A stretch of 64,000 nucleotides of DNA, from the NCBI GenBank assembly GCA_028023455.1, contig JAQFVV010006502.1:310001-374000 (forward strand), in the 5' to 3' direction. A model generated the notes under the pieces. It had not been told where the DNA came from, searched no databases, and saw only the letters and a list, made by a program, of their open reading frames with translations. A program made the translations under genes and the position numbers. The stretch's first letter is position 1. Each line of letters begins with the position of its first letter. This document shows positions 11,510 through 25,537 of the stretch, one piece after another. Origin of the DNA: Epiperipatus broadwayi. Its lineage: Eukaryota > Onychophora > Udeonychophora > Euonychophora > Peripatidae.

Positions 11510-12866
11510 AAATATATTATAAATAATATATACTGGAATGCAATCAAAGGAAAAGCTATAATTGAATAATAATAATAATAATACAAAGGCAGATAAATGC
11601 TTTTGAGGGCTTTCTATGTTTTTAAATTCATATCATTAAAATGACCTTGGAATATAGGTATACATGTAAACGTATATAATCAAAACATATTCAAAGGTCA
11701 TACAAATTAGAAAGTCTATTTCTTAGAAAAGAAAAGCAAGATTCTTTTCAGTTGGAAGAATTGTAGTTATGAGTTGTATGCCAGCCTTCCTTGATCTTTC
11801 ACTTAGAGGTATTTCTCTTGAGGATGGTGGCCAATAAGGGCTCAAATGTATGGCCAGTAATGTTCTAATGTTTCAAAAATAGACTTATGCTCATATTTGT
11901 GTGAAGTCTTTCTATATAGATATCAATGTTGTGAGAGCTGAGTGGAGAGGGATGTACATGACTTGTCATAATATATAGTCTTTTGTCCTGCATAAGGCAT
12001 AAAATTTTATATATGGTGTTTTGGTGTTTGATCTGTATCACATATATTCTTGGAGTTGTTTATCAATGCATTGTTGAAGGAGGGGTGTGGTAACCTATGC
12101 GATGTATTGGTGAGAAGATTTTGTTAATATTTTCGGTGATTGAAGGCCTATATGGAACTAGAATCCCGAGGTTGTCATTTTTAGGTGGATTTGAATTCAT
12201 CATATGATAAAATTGTTTAAACCTTTTTTGTAAAGTGATTGCATTTTAGATCTTTCAGATATTGATCAATATCAGCTATTTATGAAATGTCAAACTTACA
12301 AAAGAGATGGTTTTTATAAAGAAAAGAAAATAGATCACTGAATTTATAAGAGTGTGAAGAGATTGGTTTAGGGTGGGGAAAGATTCTAATTTCTAGAGCT
12401 TTAAGGTGCATCTTATAGTTTAGATAAGATATATCTTTCTATAATTGGATACCAAGGAACTTGAATTCCCTATAGTGATTTTCCTACTTTATAGTCCACT
12501 TTCCTAAAGCACCAGAACAGCACTGGCCATACATTTAAGCACTTATTGACCATCATCTCATGTATCAAGAAAAACAATTCTAAATGGAAGATCAAGAAAG
12601 ATGGCATATAGCTAATAACTACAATTGTATCAACCAAAAGGAATCTTGCTCCCCCTTTTAAAGAAATTTACTTTCTAAATTGCATGAACATTGAATAACT
12701 TTCAATTATATATACATATACACTTATATTTCATGTCATTTTAATGCTAAGAGTTTGAGGACATAGAAAGCCCTTGAAAGTACTTGGCTGCTTTTGTATT
12801 TTTACTGTTATTCGATTATAGCTTTTCTTTGATTGCATTCCATCACATATAATTTATATTATACAC
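11510..12866 (-). mobile_element. Penelope-like element remnant between two long inverted repeats
   Basis: Two arms of about 370 bp are inverse complements of each other: the left arm 11510-11885 and the right arm 12493-12866. Shared blocks in order include GGAATGCAATCAAAG, AAGCTATAAT, AGGGCTTTCTATGT, CATTAAAATGAC, GAATTGTAGTTAT-like and AAATGTATGGCCAGT. Between them lies about 600 bp that encodes, on the minus strand, a PLE-type RT thumb remnant. PLEs are known to carry LTR-like repeats in direct or inverted arrangement, so the whole is best read as a PLE copy with inverted terminal units. The alternative is a foldback DNA transposon that captured PLE sequence. Confidence 0.65.
11886..12492 (-). 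pseudogene. PLE reverse transcriptase fragment (RT C-terminal part)
   Basis: Minus-strand conceptual translation gives a broken reading frame with recognisable blocks: MHLKALEIRIFPHPKP, then FSFLYKNHLFCKFD, then NLGILVPYRPSITENINKI. These align in order with the better preserved PLE at 60.2-61.1 kb (YHMFVKPIKVRGLIHPHSYS, NSFLYRNHHLCKFE, CIVLPYIHSIAKQLINKLS). The catalytic palm and the GIY-YIG nuclease are absent. Several stops and frame changes show long decay. The similarity was judged by eye. Confidence 0.6.
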
Positions 12867-14269
12867 ATGTCTAAGGAAATTTGCATGTCTTTTATAACTA
12901 TAATATTATAGATTAAAATCTAGGTGAAATAACTCCATGAATGATTTTATTTTTTTATCATTTTCAACACTATATTTAACTAATAGCATTATATATCTAT
13001 GATTGTCAGTAGATTTACTTCATATGGGTTTCCATAAATACATAAAAAGCATATGTATAAAATAATTACATGAAACTCAAGATCAATAAGCTGAATTCAT
13101 TTAAAGATAACAAGAGTGTACTGTTCTGCATAGTGCATATATAAAACAGTGAATGCTGGTATTCCTTGACTCCATTTAGTTTTTATAATTTGATGAACTA
13201 TATCCAGGTAAATGATCTACTTCTGACATATTGGGCTATAAAATTTCAAAGAATCTGGGCTGCTGTTCTCTAGCAGTTCAAAGACAATCAACATAGAAAA
13301 TAATATCAAGCAGACTCCACAAACTACTATTCTATGCATTCTATTCAGTTGGACTGACCCTATTATTTATAATGTGACAAAGAAATTTAAAAACAGAGTG
13401 AATAATTGTTTTTTTAGCCCTTTAGATAATGACTATATTAGCATTGCTCTGTTATTTAATTTTGCTGCCCTGAGACTTGGCACAATGCAATTTATTTTTG
13501 GAAATTAGAAAGCAGACACTTCACAAGAATTGCACAATGCTGATACCAACACAATCCAAAACTAATACAGATATTAAATCCATCTTTTCTGAACCTGAAA
13601 CCAATCAAGGTTACCTTAATTCATCAATATTGTCTGCTCCAAGGCAAATGTTGTTAAACATAAAGTTAAAGAGGCCTAGCATATTGCTGAGAACATAAAC
13701 ATTTTAACAAGAAAAAATCCTATGTCCCCTTATCTAAAAATGGCTTATCTAAATAAATTGATTTATTTGAATTTATGTAAATCACCACCTTTGTAAAATA
13801 CCACATCTATAAAGCTCATAATTCTCTTGGGGACTCATTGCTATGATTATGACTACCAGTTAGTTCAAAAGCATGCTCAGCATACTATTTAGATGTATCT
13901 AGTACATATGTTTTCAAAGCATTAAACAGGCTTTTCTTAGGATACGCTTTGTATGTATTATCATTTATCAAAGTAATCATTTAAATAAAACAAACTATAG
14001 AATTAACTCTATAGTCAAAGTGCATTACAAAGAAAAAACATTGATTATTTGCCTTAAAGTTTGTGATGGTGGTATAGTAAATATGATAATATGTTAGACT
14101 ATTTCCATCATCTATCTAGTAAATATTGAATGTATAGAAAATTTTAAACTTTATTTAAACTTTTCACATATAATTTGTTAATAATAACACATGAATAGAC
14201 AATACAGGTAGTGATTACTCAATATTTTTAGTAATATTTTCACTCTTCAGGTCTTTCTTGCCTGACCAG
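12867..14269. other. A+T-rich stretch, one unrecognised small ORF
   Basis: No element or gene was identified. A 73-codon plus-strand frame (13477-13698) beginning MAQCNLFLEIRKQTLHKN is uninterrupted but shows no motif, signal or homologue that I recognise; it may be chance or part of an old repeat. Confidence 0.45.
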
Positions 14270-14279
14270 TGACAACATT

Positions 14280-14362
14280 AGCATAGGAGTTGAACATACA
14301 CCCTTAGAATCTCAAATATCAAAATTTTAAGGCAACACTCTAACCAACTGAGCTATTCTGTC
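14280..14362 (-). repeat. tRNA-like module at the 3' end of the PLE
   Basis: On the minus strand TAGCTCAGTTGGTTAGAGTG (14355-14336) is a textbook pol III A box region of a tRNA, and GTATGTTCAACTCC (14299-14286) fits the B box. The spacing is that of a tRNA body. The same module, more decayed, follows the PLE at 30 kb, so it is probably carried by the element rather than an independent SINE insertion. The alternative is a SINE mobilised by this PLE. Confidence 0.65.
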
Positions 14363-15620
14363 AAAGGCAACAAATAATAGAAATTTCATATATTTATATG
14401 TGAGGGTTGGTTCAAATTCTCCTGATTCCTTTAATGTTTGTTTTTTTAAATACTTTTTTCTAAGAGCAAGGTTAATTAGAAGTTTCCATACATTGTGTAT
14501 TGACTCACTAGATTGGTGTATATGATTATTTGCCATTGGTATATGAGCAGCTTCCTTGAATTTTCTTCTTTGCACCTTTTTCATTCTATCAAATATTTTT
14601 GTACTTTGGCAATTGAATGTTTAGTTTGTGTTTTTTTTATTGCTGTTCATCAGGGCAACAGATCTCACCAATATATTTTCTTTCACATTCACAAGATATT
14701 TTATAGGTGCAGTTATTGATCTTCAGACTATTTCCAGTTTGGTTTGTTAGATGTTAAAGTTTTTCAATGTGTGGTATGACTTTGGAAAGCTATTCTAATG
14801 TTATATTGACTGCATATATTATTTAATTTATCTGCCATTCCTAGTATGTATGGATATACTACAGTATTAATAATTGTCTTTTTAGTGTCTATTTCGTTGT
14901 CTATTAAAGGTTTTCTTGATAACTGATGTAAGTGTATCTGCCAATTATTGGCAAGTATGTGTTTGATTTCTATGCACTGTTGTTTTTATTTTGATGTGGG
15001 GGGTGTCTTCTCACAAGAACATCCAAGAATGCCATTTTTTGTTTTAATTCTGATTTCTATTGTGAATTTAATTGAAGGAGATATAATGTTGATATGCCTC
15101 TAGAATGATTGTAATTGTGCCTAACTATTGAGGCATAGAATGAGTGTATCATACACATAGTGAAGCTACATTTTAGACAGACATGAAGTAGTATTTATGG
15201 CTGTGGTTTGAAGTGCTTTCATGTAAATGTTGCTAAGCAAGGAGGACAGTGGTGATTCCATGGCTATTCTTTGATTTTGTTGGAAAAATTCTGAGTTATA
15301 TTGAAAGAACATTGGTTTTTTGTTATGCAAAATATTAATAATTTCATTATATTATCAATAGGTAGCATTGTTTTATTTTGGAGACTATTACCATCATATA
15401 ATCTTTTTCTAACAATAGAGAATGCCTCATCACATGGTATGTAAACATAAACAAACTTTCCCCATCAAACCTTACCAATATGTCAATTATTTTTATTTTC
15501 ATAGAAGACTAATTCTACAAAGTTCTTAGTATCTTTGACAAAAGACTGTGTCTTGTATGCCAATGAACTAAGAACTTTGAGAAGAAACCTCAACAAAGTT
15601 TGACATGGTGAATTTCTAGA
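14327..15620 (-). pseudogene. PLE reverse transcriptase and GIY-YIG endonuclease
   Basis: Blocks visible on the minus strand: LAYKTQSFVKDTKNFVEL, then ILVRFDGESLF (RT motif A region with the catalytic Asp), then IAMESPLSSLLSNIYMKAL (RT motif B, usually GSPLS), then a YVYDTLIL-like catalytic box in place of YVDD. After these come the thumb and YKISCECERKYIGEI, which matches the GIY-YIG core. The C-terminal nuclease part is open from 14584 to 14327 (RRKFKEAAHIPM, with the conserved Glu, and a NVWKLLI segment). Numerous stops separate these blocks. The protein would copy the element RNA and cut its target, but it cannot be made from this copy. Confidence 0.75.
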
Positions 15621-16470
15621 ACTAACATTAGTCTTAATGGAATATTATTTTTATGTATTTTTAATCCATAAAGGTGAGGAATTTTGATAAAATACAAAGT
15701 TAATTTCTTTTTTCGAAATAACTGAAATGCCTATAATGTTTTTAAAGAAATGCTTATAATTTTACATCTGCAATTGGAATTCGTGTGCTACTTTTTGTAT
15801 TAGACTGCTGTGAAAAGTCCTTGTATTGTTTGACAAAATATTTTTTTTATTGCATTAAAATTTAGATTTTAATCAAAATCAGAAATAGACTAAATAAAAT
15901 ATTTAAATTAAAATAGAAAACTTTTTATATCTGATTTTAAATAATTTATAATATTTCTTTCAAAAACATCAAGAAATAGTATTTAGTCAATCGACAATTA
16001 AGTCATACTATATATTATTATATATATTTGTCTGTGTTTATTTCCACTTTCCTCTTTAAAAAAGCCTTAAATACATGTGAATGGATATATTTCATTGTGT
16101 CCCACAAAACTAATCCATCTCAATATCTATAAAATAATATCTCAAAAATATCTTTATGAGTATGTGTAATGCAACTACATTACTACAAAGGCAAAATATT
16201 AATAAATCATTCTTTTGATAATATTATCTCAAATGCCTCATAAGACAGAGCATGCTAACTCACCATAATAAAAATACAAATACTCCATAGTAAGTCATTC
16301 TCTAAATTTATATATACTCACATATTCATCAATAAATACATTCAATAGCTTCAAATGTTGTTTGGATAAAATACTAATTGATATTTTTCTATAACATAAA
16401 CACATACAGTGTATTTTATTTCTTTAACCATTTTTCTAGTATTTCACATTGATTATACCCCATTTGTATA
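15621..16470. other. A+T-rich stretch, nothing recognised
   Basis: No gene, RNA or repeat family was identified on either strand. Confidence 0.5.
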
Positions 16471-16576
16471 CAATAAACATCACATGATCACCTTTTCTTA
16501 TGCTTGTTTATAACAGTTATTAAAACAGGCAAAAATTCACTATATGTATTGTCTCACCAATACATATAGTGAGTTT
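16471..16576. repeat. Fragment of the PLE-associated terminal unit
   Basis: CAATAAACATCACATGATCA followed by CTTATGCTTG and TAAAACAGGCAAAAATTCAC matches the unit junction at 61.48-61.55 kb next to the hammerhead-bearing repeats. At 16538-16571 the sequence folds back on itself (CACTATATGTATTG against CAATACATATAGTG), so the fragment ends in a head-to-head junction like the one at 61.67 kb. The hammerhead part itself is absent. Confidence 0.7.
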
Positions 16577-17520
16577 TTTCCTATTTTAATTTGTATACAA
16601 TATTAATCCTAAAGCATAAATAATTTTTTCATTCTCAGACATTAATTATAAATTTTCACTATTATGTCTTCTTTGCATCTTTGTTAGTCTACTAAAGTTC
16701 ATAAACAGTTTAATATATTTCATATGTATCTATAAACTTTCCAAGAATTAATAATTCATAAACTTTATATCATATCTAAGCAATATTAGTATTCATTTTC
16801 AAAGATATATGATTAATGAATCAAATTCTTCATAATAGCACATAGATATATGTCACACACACTCTTATTTATGCATTAAGTTTGAATAAAATTTATTTAA
16901 ATAATAAAGTGTATTATTTACATATGTAGAAGTTTCATTTGAGAGTGATGTTTAGTAAATTCCAGATAATTTTGTTGCCATCATTCATTCAGATATCATA
17001 AACAGTAATTTAAAGTGAGTGGTTTATCCTCACGATTTCAGTACTTAATATTTGCCCATATATATGCATTTGGGTTGTAAAGAATAAGTGGATTCATTTT
17101 ATTCTTTCATAAATACTATATCTAGTATTGGGAATGAAAGTATTCATTTATTATTAACACTTGTAAAAAGCGCATGCACAATAGCTTGAAAGGCTGATCT
17201 TTAAAGTGTATTATTGTAAAGTTTTTAATCTTTCTGCACTGGAAAAAAATTAATATTGTCCTGGTGAGTCTTTTAGTATATTTTCAAATTTTGATTTTAG
17301 TATTGAACTATTATTCACTATCAAAATTTAATAAATTAAACTAGATTTTGTAGCAATGTACATCTGCAGATGTAAAAAATTTTAAAATTCATATTTAAAA
17401 TTTGCAAATATTGAAAAATGATTGTAATGACAACAAAAAATGCTTTCATCATTGAACATACTTTTTTTATATATTAACACAAACTATGTATGAATATTAA
17501 CATATTTCCAGTAGAATAAA
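16577..17520. other. A+T-rich stretch, nothing recognised
   Basis: No open frame, RNA or element was identified. This is the left flank of the TIR element that starts at 17521. Confidence 0.5.
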
Positions 17521-18220
17521 TGGTAATTATAATGTAATCAGGCTTGGCCACTTGATGGCATTCTGGCTCACCAAAACACCTAACAAATGCCATTTACAAG
17601 GCTTGACTTACAGCTATAGAAAACATCTATGTTTGTCTTAGCCATTAGAAGGTTGTTTATGATGTGTAACGCAGAAATAATATGGCCTATTTCTGCTTCG
17701 TGACAGTTATTGTGAATCCACACACTTATCTTTTATTTACAGTTTGATATATATGTGTGTTTAGTTGGATTAGTCAAATTTTTACAATATACGTTACACA
17801 ATATTTGTATTTATAATTTATTTAATAAACATGAATTTATAGTAATTTTCTAAATGGACACACCCTTGTTTAGAGAATGTGTAAGGTGTAAAAGCTTGCT
17901 GAGGGTAGGTAAAAAAGAATTCGGCCGATATTACATGGGAAATCTCGTTTTCATGTGAAATACCACGTAATTGATAAAAAGGACGGCGATCAACTTTTTC
18001 CGCAGTTGCCGACAACAGAAGCCGAGTATTTCTGCTGTCCAATAAAAATATACACGATTTTTTGTAAATTTCATAGAAAGCATATATTATAAACATGTTT
18101 AATAAGTAAATAAGCCATTTATATGTGTTTGTTGTTGTTTAAAAAAGTTTGAGTTTCGTTCTTTTGTCCTACGGTTACGATTTTGATATCTTTTATTTTA
18201 GTATTACAAACAACAGAGCA

Positions 18221-18338
18221 CTAACCCTAAAACTAACCCTAAACCTAACCCTAAACTAACCCTAAAACTAACCCTAACTAACCCTAAAACTAACCCTAAA
18301 CCTAACCCTAAACTAACCCTAAAACTAACCCTAACCCT
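18221..18338. repeat. Interstitial telomere-like CCCTAA array
   Basis: CTAACCCTAAA and CTAACCCTAAAA variants alternate for about 118 bp. A higher-order period of 57 bp is visible: the same order of variants starts at 18221 and again at 18278. The plus strand is the C-rich strand. It lies inside the TIR element, so it travels with the transposon rather than marking a chromosome fusion. The Gly-Leu-Val translation on the minus strand is spurious. Confidence 0.85.
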
Positions 18339-18365
18339 ACATAGTTGTTTTGTTATGTAGAAAGC

Positions 18366-18558
18366 AATAATTAAGTGAAAGACATCACTAAATAGACATT
18401 GCAGAGTAGCAGCTTTGTCCAAAAACAGCAATTTAAAAATAAAGAAAAGGTTGTTGTTTACCAATAATTAAGTGAAAGACATTGCTAAATAGACATCGCA
18501 GAGTAGCAGCTTTGTCCAAAAACAGCGATTTAAAAATAAAAAAAGATTGTCATTTACT
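18366..18558. repeat. 97-bp tandem duplication within the TIR element
   Basis: Two adjacent copies begin AATAATTAAGTGAAAGACAT (18366 and 18463) and share GCAGAGTAGCAGCTTTGTCC and AAAAACAGC. They differ at a handful of positions. Confidence 0.85.
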
Positions 18559-18756
18559 AAATACAAAATTAAAATTAAACAACTTTTTTAATAAAAAGGC
18601 ATGAAAAAAAAGTTATAACAATCAATAAATTAATAACCAAAAAAAAAAAAAAACAGCGATTCGATTTAAAAATATAACGCGACCCCGAACATTGTATTGT
18701 TTTTGACTGCCAACAATGCCATCAAGTGGCCAAGTCCGATTACATTATAATTACCA

Positions 18757-20499
18757 AATAAATTTATGTACATCATTGAATATTTAGAAGAGGAGAGTGA
18801 ATTCAGAAAACAAACAATATTTTTTAATTGAAATTAATATTTAAAATGCAAATGAAAATATGTTCATTTCTCATAAATGTATCAAATTCTCCTTTCAAAT
18901 ATTACAATTGTTTTCTAGTTTTTATAATTCAAATTATTCCAATACAGTGTCTACAATGACATATTACCCATCCTTTTCATAAGGTGAAGATAATCAAGAT
19001 GTTGTGGTTTTCTTTACTAGATGTTATAAACTTTTATTTCAAAAAATAAAATGTATGCATATAATAAAAGTGTAATAATATATACTTTTGACTTTTAAAA
19101 ATTATTGCACAATTATTGGGTAAAAATATTAGCGAATCTCAATAACCTTCACCCCAGTTTTAATCATTTCAAAATAATCTCATAAATGTCTCAGAATGGG
19201 TTATAAAAGATTGTGCTAATGAAGCAGTATTAAAATACTTTGACTTTTTTACAATTCATTTATAGTGACTCTTTTTATATACTTTTTAAACTAAAAAATC
19301 AAAATACAAAACCATATTTAAAAAAAAAATAGTAAAATGTCTCAATAGATGGCCATACATACAAAATTTGAATTTGACATAATTACAATGACTTTTCTGA
19401 ATTTAACTGCCAAAAGCCCTTTGAAATGATCAATAAAAAAGTTATGTCAGGTTTATAATATTGAAATCTATAGTATAAATCTTTTTTTCTATAATTTATC
19501 AAATCATTTTTCATAAGTCAGACAAACCGATTTTATAAAACAAACTTTTTTGCTAGTCACTTTAAATTTCTTTAGAAATAATTCTAAAATCTTTTATATC
19601 TCCCCCCACCACCACCATATATAACAATAATACATTAACACATTTTAAAATGACATCATAAGATCTGCTAATCTAACATATAAACATATCATGTAATTTC
19701 AACCAAACATGATATGAAACCTATTAAATCTGTATTTAAGATCCAATAATATATTTCAAATTTTTATGCATGATTGATTTTATCTAAGCTAATATTAATT
19801 TAGTATATAAACTAAATAAGATTAACATTATTCAAAGTACTTTGCCTCTATCCATTAGATCTTTCTGTACTTTAAATATGTTCTAATCCTTAAACAATAT
19901 CCAAAAATGTAATGCAGAATATTATTTTAAAGTATTGAAAAATATATTTGTAATGTTCAATTACTTTTTCTCTACAAAAGTGATACAATTTTTTTTCTTT
20001 AGTAGGAAGTTTTTTAGTAGGCTTTTATTAAGATTAATTCTTTCTGGTGTTTTATAAATTGTAATATTGAAATTTCTTTGATATTTAAAAATCATTTAAC
20101 TTTTTGGTAAAAAGTTTATACTGTTTCTTGTGACTGTACTATTAATATAAAATTTAAAGTTTTTCATAAACTTTGAAGAACACACACGTTATTATGAAAA
20201 ATATAAATTAATAAATTTGAGTTAAACTTTTCATTTTCAATAATAAGATCAGAATATATTTAAATAAGTTTATAAGATATTTACCAAGCCTGAAAGAATA
20301 TGCAGGATACATTCAGAGCTGTAAACATATAATCATAAAAGAGATCCAAAAAGTTTTTAATTATCCATACTTGACTTCTGATTTTATCAATTAAAATTTC
20401 AATTACCATTTAGTTTTCCACAAATTTGTTCTTCATAGTGGTTTTAAAACATATAAGAGTCATCTTAATTTCTTCTGTACAAATGCTTTCCATTATCTT
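18757..20499. other. A+T-rich stretch, nothing recognised
   Basis: No gene or element was identified. A short CCCCCCACCACCACC run lies near 19602-19616. Confidence 0.5.
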
Positions 20500-20720
20500 A
20501 TATAATGGTCAATGAATTTTACTAATGCAGTATCCGATTGTAATTCTATTTAGAAAGTAATAATCCCTTCTCACTTGCATAATACTATAAAAATCAGCAA
20601 TGTTAAATGCAAGGACAATTTCATTCCAGCTGCAAGATAAAGAATTTAAAAAAAATAAGACTGACCATCTTATTTTCAAACCTAAATGCACTTATATAGA
20701 CCAATCTTAACTGTCTTGGA
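20500..20720 (-). repeat. Dispersed repeat, copy 1 (inverted partner at 23.75 kb)
   Basis: On the minus strand this matches 23745-23965 on the plus strand. Shared blocks are CTATATAAGTGCATTTAGGT, CTGATTTTTATAGTA-like and GGGATTATTA. The aligned conceptual peptides agree well (SCSWNEIVLAFNIADFYS here, SCDWNESILTFDITDFYS there; then QV, RDYY and LN). The conserved frame hints at an old coding segment, but I do not recognise the protein. Confidence 0.6.
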
Positions 20721-23744
<3,024 letters not shown>

Positions 23745-23965
23745 CATTCCAAGACCCTTAATATTGGCCTATATAAGTGCTAAGATTGACCTATATAAGT
23801 GCATTTAGGTATGAAAGCAAGCCAGTCATTCTTATTTTCTCAAAGTTTTTATCTTGTGACTGGAATGAGAGCATCCTCACATTTGACATCACTGATTTTT
23901 ATAGTACAGTGCAAGTGAGTAGGGATTATTATCTTCTAAATACAATTAAAAGTAACTTTACAACA
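23745..23965 (+). repeat. Dispersed repeat, copy 2 (inverted partner at 20.5 kb)
   Basis: Opposite-orientation copy of the 20500-20720 repeat. An open frame from 23777 reads through the shared part (ILTFDITDFYSTVQVSRDYY) to 24019. An internal direct repeat of GACCTATATAAGTGC-like sequence precedes it (23768 and 23788). Confidence 0.6.
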
Positions 23966-24517
23966 CCAGACTGCACATCATGTGTAATTTATCACACAGT
24001 ATTCTGCATACTAACTTAACAAAAGGTTTTCTCTCTTTATATACCTTTTATAGTGCATAATTTAAAAACAATATAGCCAAAAATTAATATATAACAATAG
24101 ATTACAAAATAACTCAACATTTTTTTTTTCTCTATTGTTTTTATTTTGTAAATAAAATCAAGACAATTGTAGATTGTTTTTCACTTCCTGATTCAAATTA
24201 TTTTTGATCTTAATCCCCTGCTTTGGAAAACATTTGTAATAAAAATATATGAACTTCATAATGAGAATATCTAAAAAAAGAATTTTATTTTATTTTTTTG
24301 ATCTGGAATAAAAATTGTAACAATTTTATTTAATTAAAAAAATATTATTTAGAAGAATGACTTTAAAATGTAAATTTACATTATTAAATATTAGTATATT
24401 TTTATTTATTAAATTAGTGCTTGTAATTTGAACTTTTCAAACTCTCTTATTTAAACATGCACATATAAATAATTAAATTTGTCTGTATATATGACGTTTT
24501 AACTTTCACAAATATAT

Positions 24518-24755
24518 TATGTAATATGAAAGATAATTATATGCGAAAACATATATGAGATATGCTTAAAATCTGAATAAAATTTGCAATTTTTGTTTAG
24601 TGCACTTTCAATTGTTATATTAATCATAGTCAGTTGCCATTACTATGACTAATATAACTTAGTTGAAAATAAGCTAGGCAAAAATTGCAAATCTTATTAA
24701 GATTTTAAGTGTGCTTCAGGTACGTTTTTGCTTATAGTTATTTTCCATATTACAT
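24518..24755. mobile_element. Foldback (hairpin) MITE, arms about 115 bp
   Basis: The left arm (24518-24630) and right arm (24642-24755) are imperfect inverse complements around an 11-base centre. Matching blocks include TTTGCAATTTTTG with CAAAAATTGCAAA, and TTATATTAATCATAGT with ACTATGACTAATATAA. If transcribed it would form a long imperfect hairpin. No target duplication is obvious. Confidence 0.7.
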
Positions 24756-25537
24756 TTTCTAGAGATATTGCATACCAAAGATTTTTAACATTAAATATAT
24801 TACATTTAAATAAAGTTTAATTATAATTAAATAATTTATTTCATCAATCTTGATCTAGTTAATTAACTTTAAATATGAACCCCCTTAATCTTATTTACTT
24901 TATTCCTGAAAATCATCATCAATGCTCATTAGTCAGGTTTAGAATTGTAAACTATGGCAAGACTAGCAAAAGCTATTTCAAATATTTTTTCAATTACATG
25001 TGCCAAGCCCTTAAATATAATTAACTATAAATTAGAAATAAATTGAGTCACAGAAAATATTTTACTGTTAACTGAATAAAGACCTTTTGGTTTCTCCTTC
25101 AAACAGGACAAATTTTTATCATGCATTTTATTTGTTTTTGCCATTGCCACTGTTATCATTACTTTATTTATATATTAAATAAAAATGGATGTCTTCTCAT
25201 CATGATACATTTTTTAGAATAGTCTTTGTTTTGGCTCTTTGCCTATGAGTTTAACATGAGGAAAGATCATGGTTTTTCTTTTCAATTACTTTTTGAATGA
25301 AATATAATTAAAACTTATTAAAGACAGGAAGGATATATGTGTAATTTTTTTTGAATAGATATTTACAATTATGATGGATAAACCTAACTATGATCCTTAT
25401 TCCAAGGAACTGTAAAATTACCAGCCAAAATAGCAGTTAGTGACAGCAGATCTCCTAAATATGGGTCCAGATTTCCATCTGATGATAACCATTTATTTAG
25501 ATATTACAATTGCAGATGACTTTCAAATGAAAGAAAA

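Larger units (their letters stand above)
14270..15620 (-). mobile_element. Penelope-like element, decayed, RT plus GIY-YIG, with tRNA-like 3' module
   Basis: On the minus strand the order is RT fingers, RT palm, thumb, GIY-YIG endonuclease and then a tRNA-like module, the domain order of PLEs. The element is riddled with stops but keeps long recognisable blocks. A second copy with the same organisation, including the 3' module, lies at about 29.97-31.48 kb on the same strand. No terminal hammerhead was found at either end. Confidence 0.75.
17521..18756. mobile_element. 1.24-kb TIR element (large MITE) carrying a telomere-like array
   Basis: The ends are inverse complements over about 42 bp with two mismatches: TGGTAATTATAATGTAATC at 17521 and GATTACATTATAATTACCA ending at 18756, with CTTGGCCACTTGATGGCATT and its complement just inside. 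AATAAA flanks both ends (17515-17520 and 18757-18762) and may be the target duplication. No transposase is present, so the element is non-autonomous. Inside are a CCCTAA-type array (18221-18338) and a 97-bp tandem duplication (18366-18558). A minus-strand frame at 18096-17818 shows no recognisable domain. The superfamily is not assigned. Confidence 0.78.

Noticed and set aside
13477-13698. Small host gene
   Set aside because: A 73-codon frame with no domain, splice context or second copy is compatible with chance in 64 kb.
18204-18464. Gly-Leu-Val-rich frame on the minus strand
   Set aside because: It is the translation of the telomere-like array.
25470-25490. CTGATGA as a possible hammerhead core
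   Set aside because: No GAAA or pairing stems at the right spacing; the string belongs to the LINE leader.
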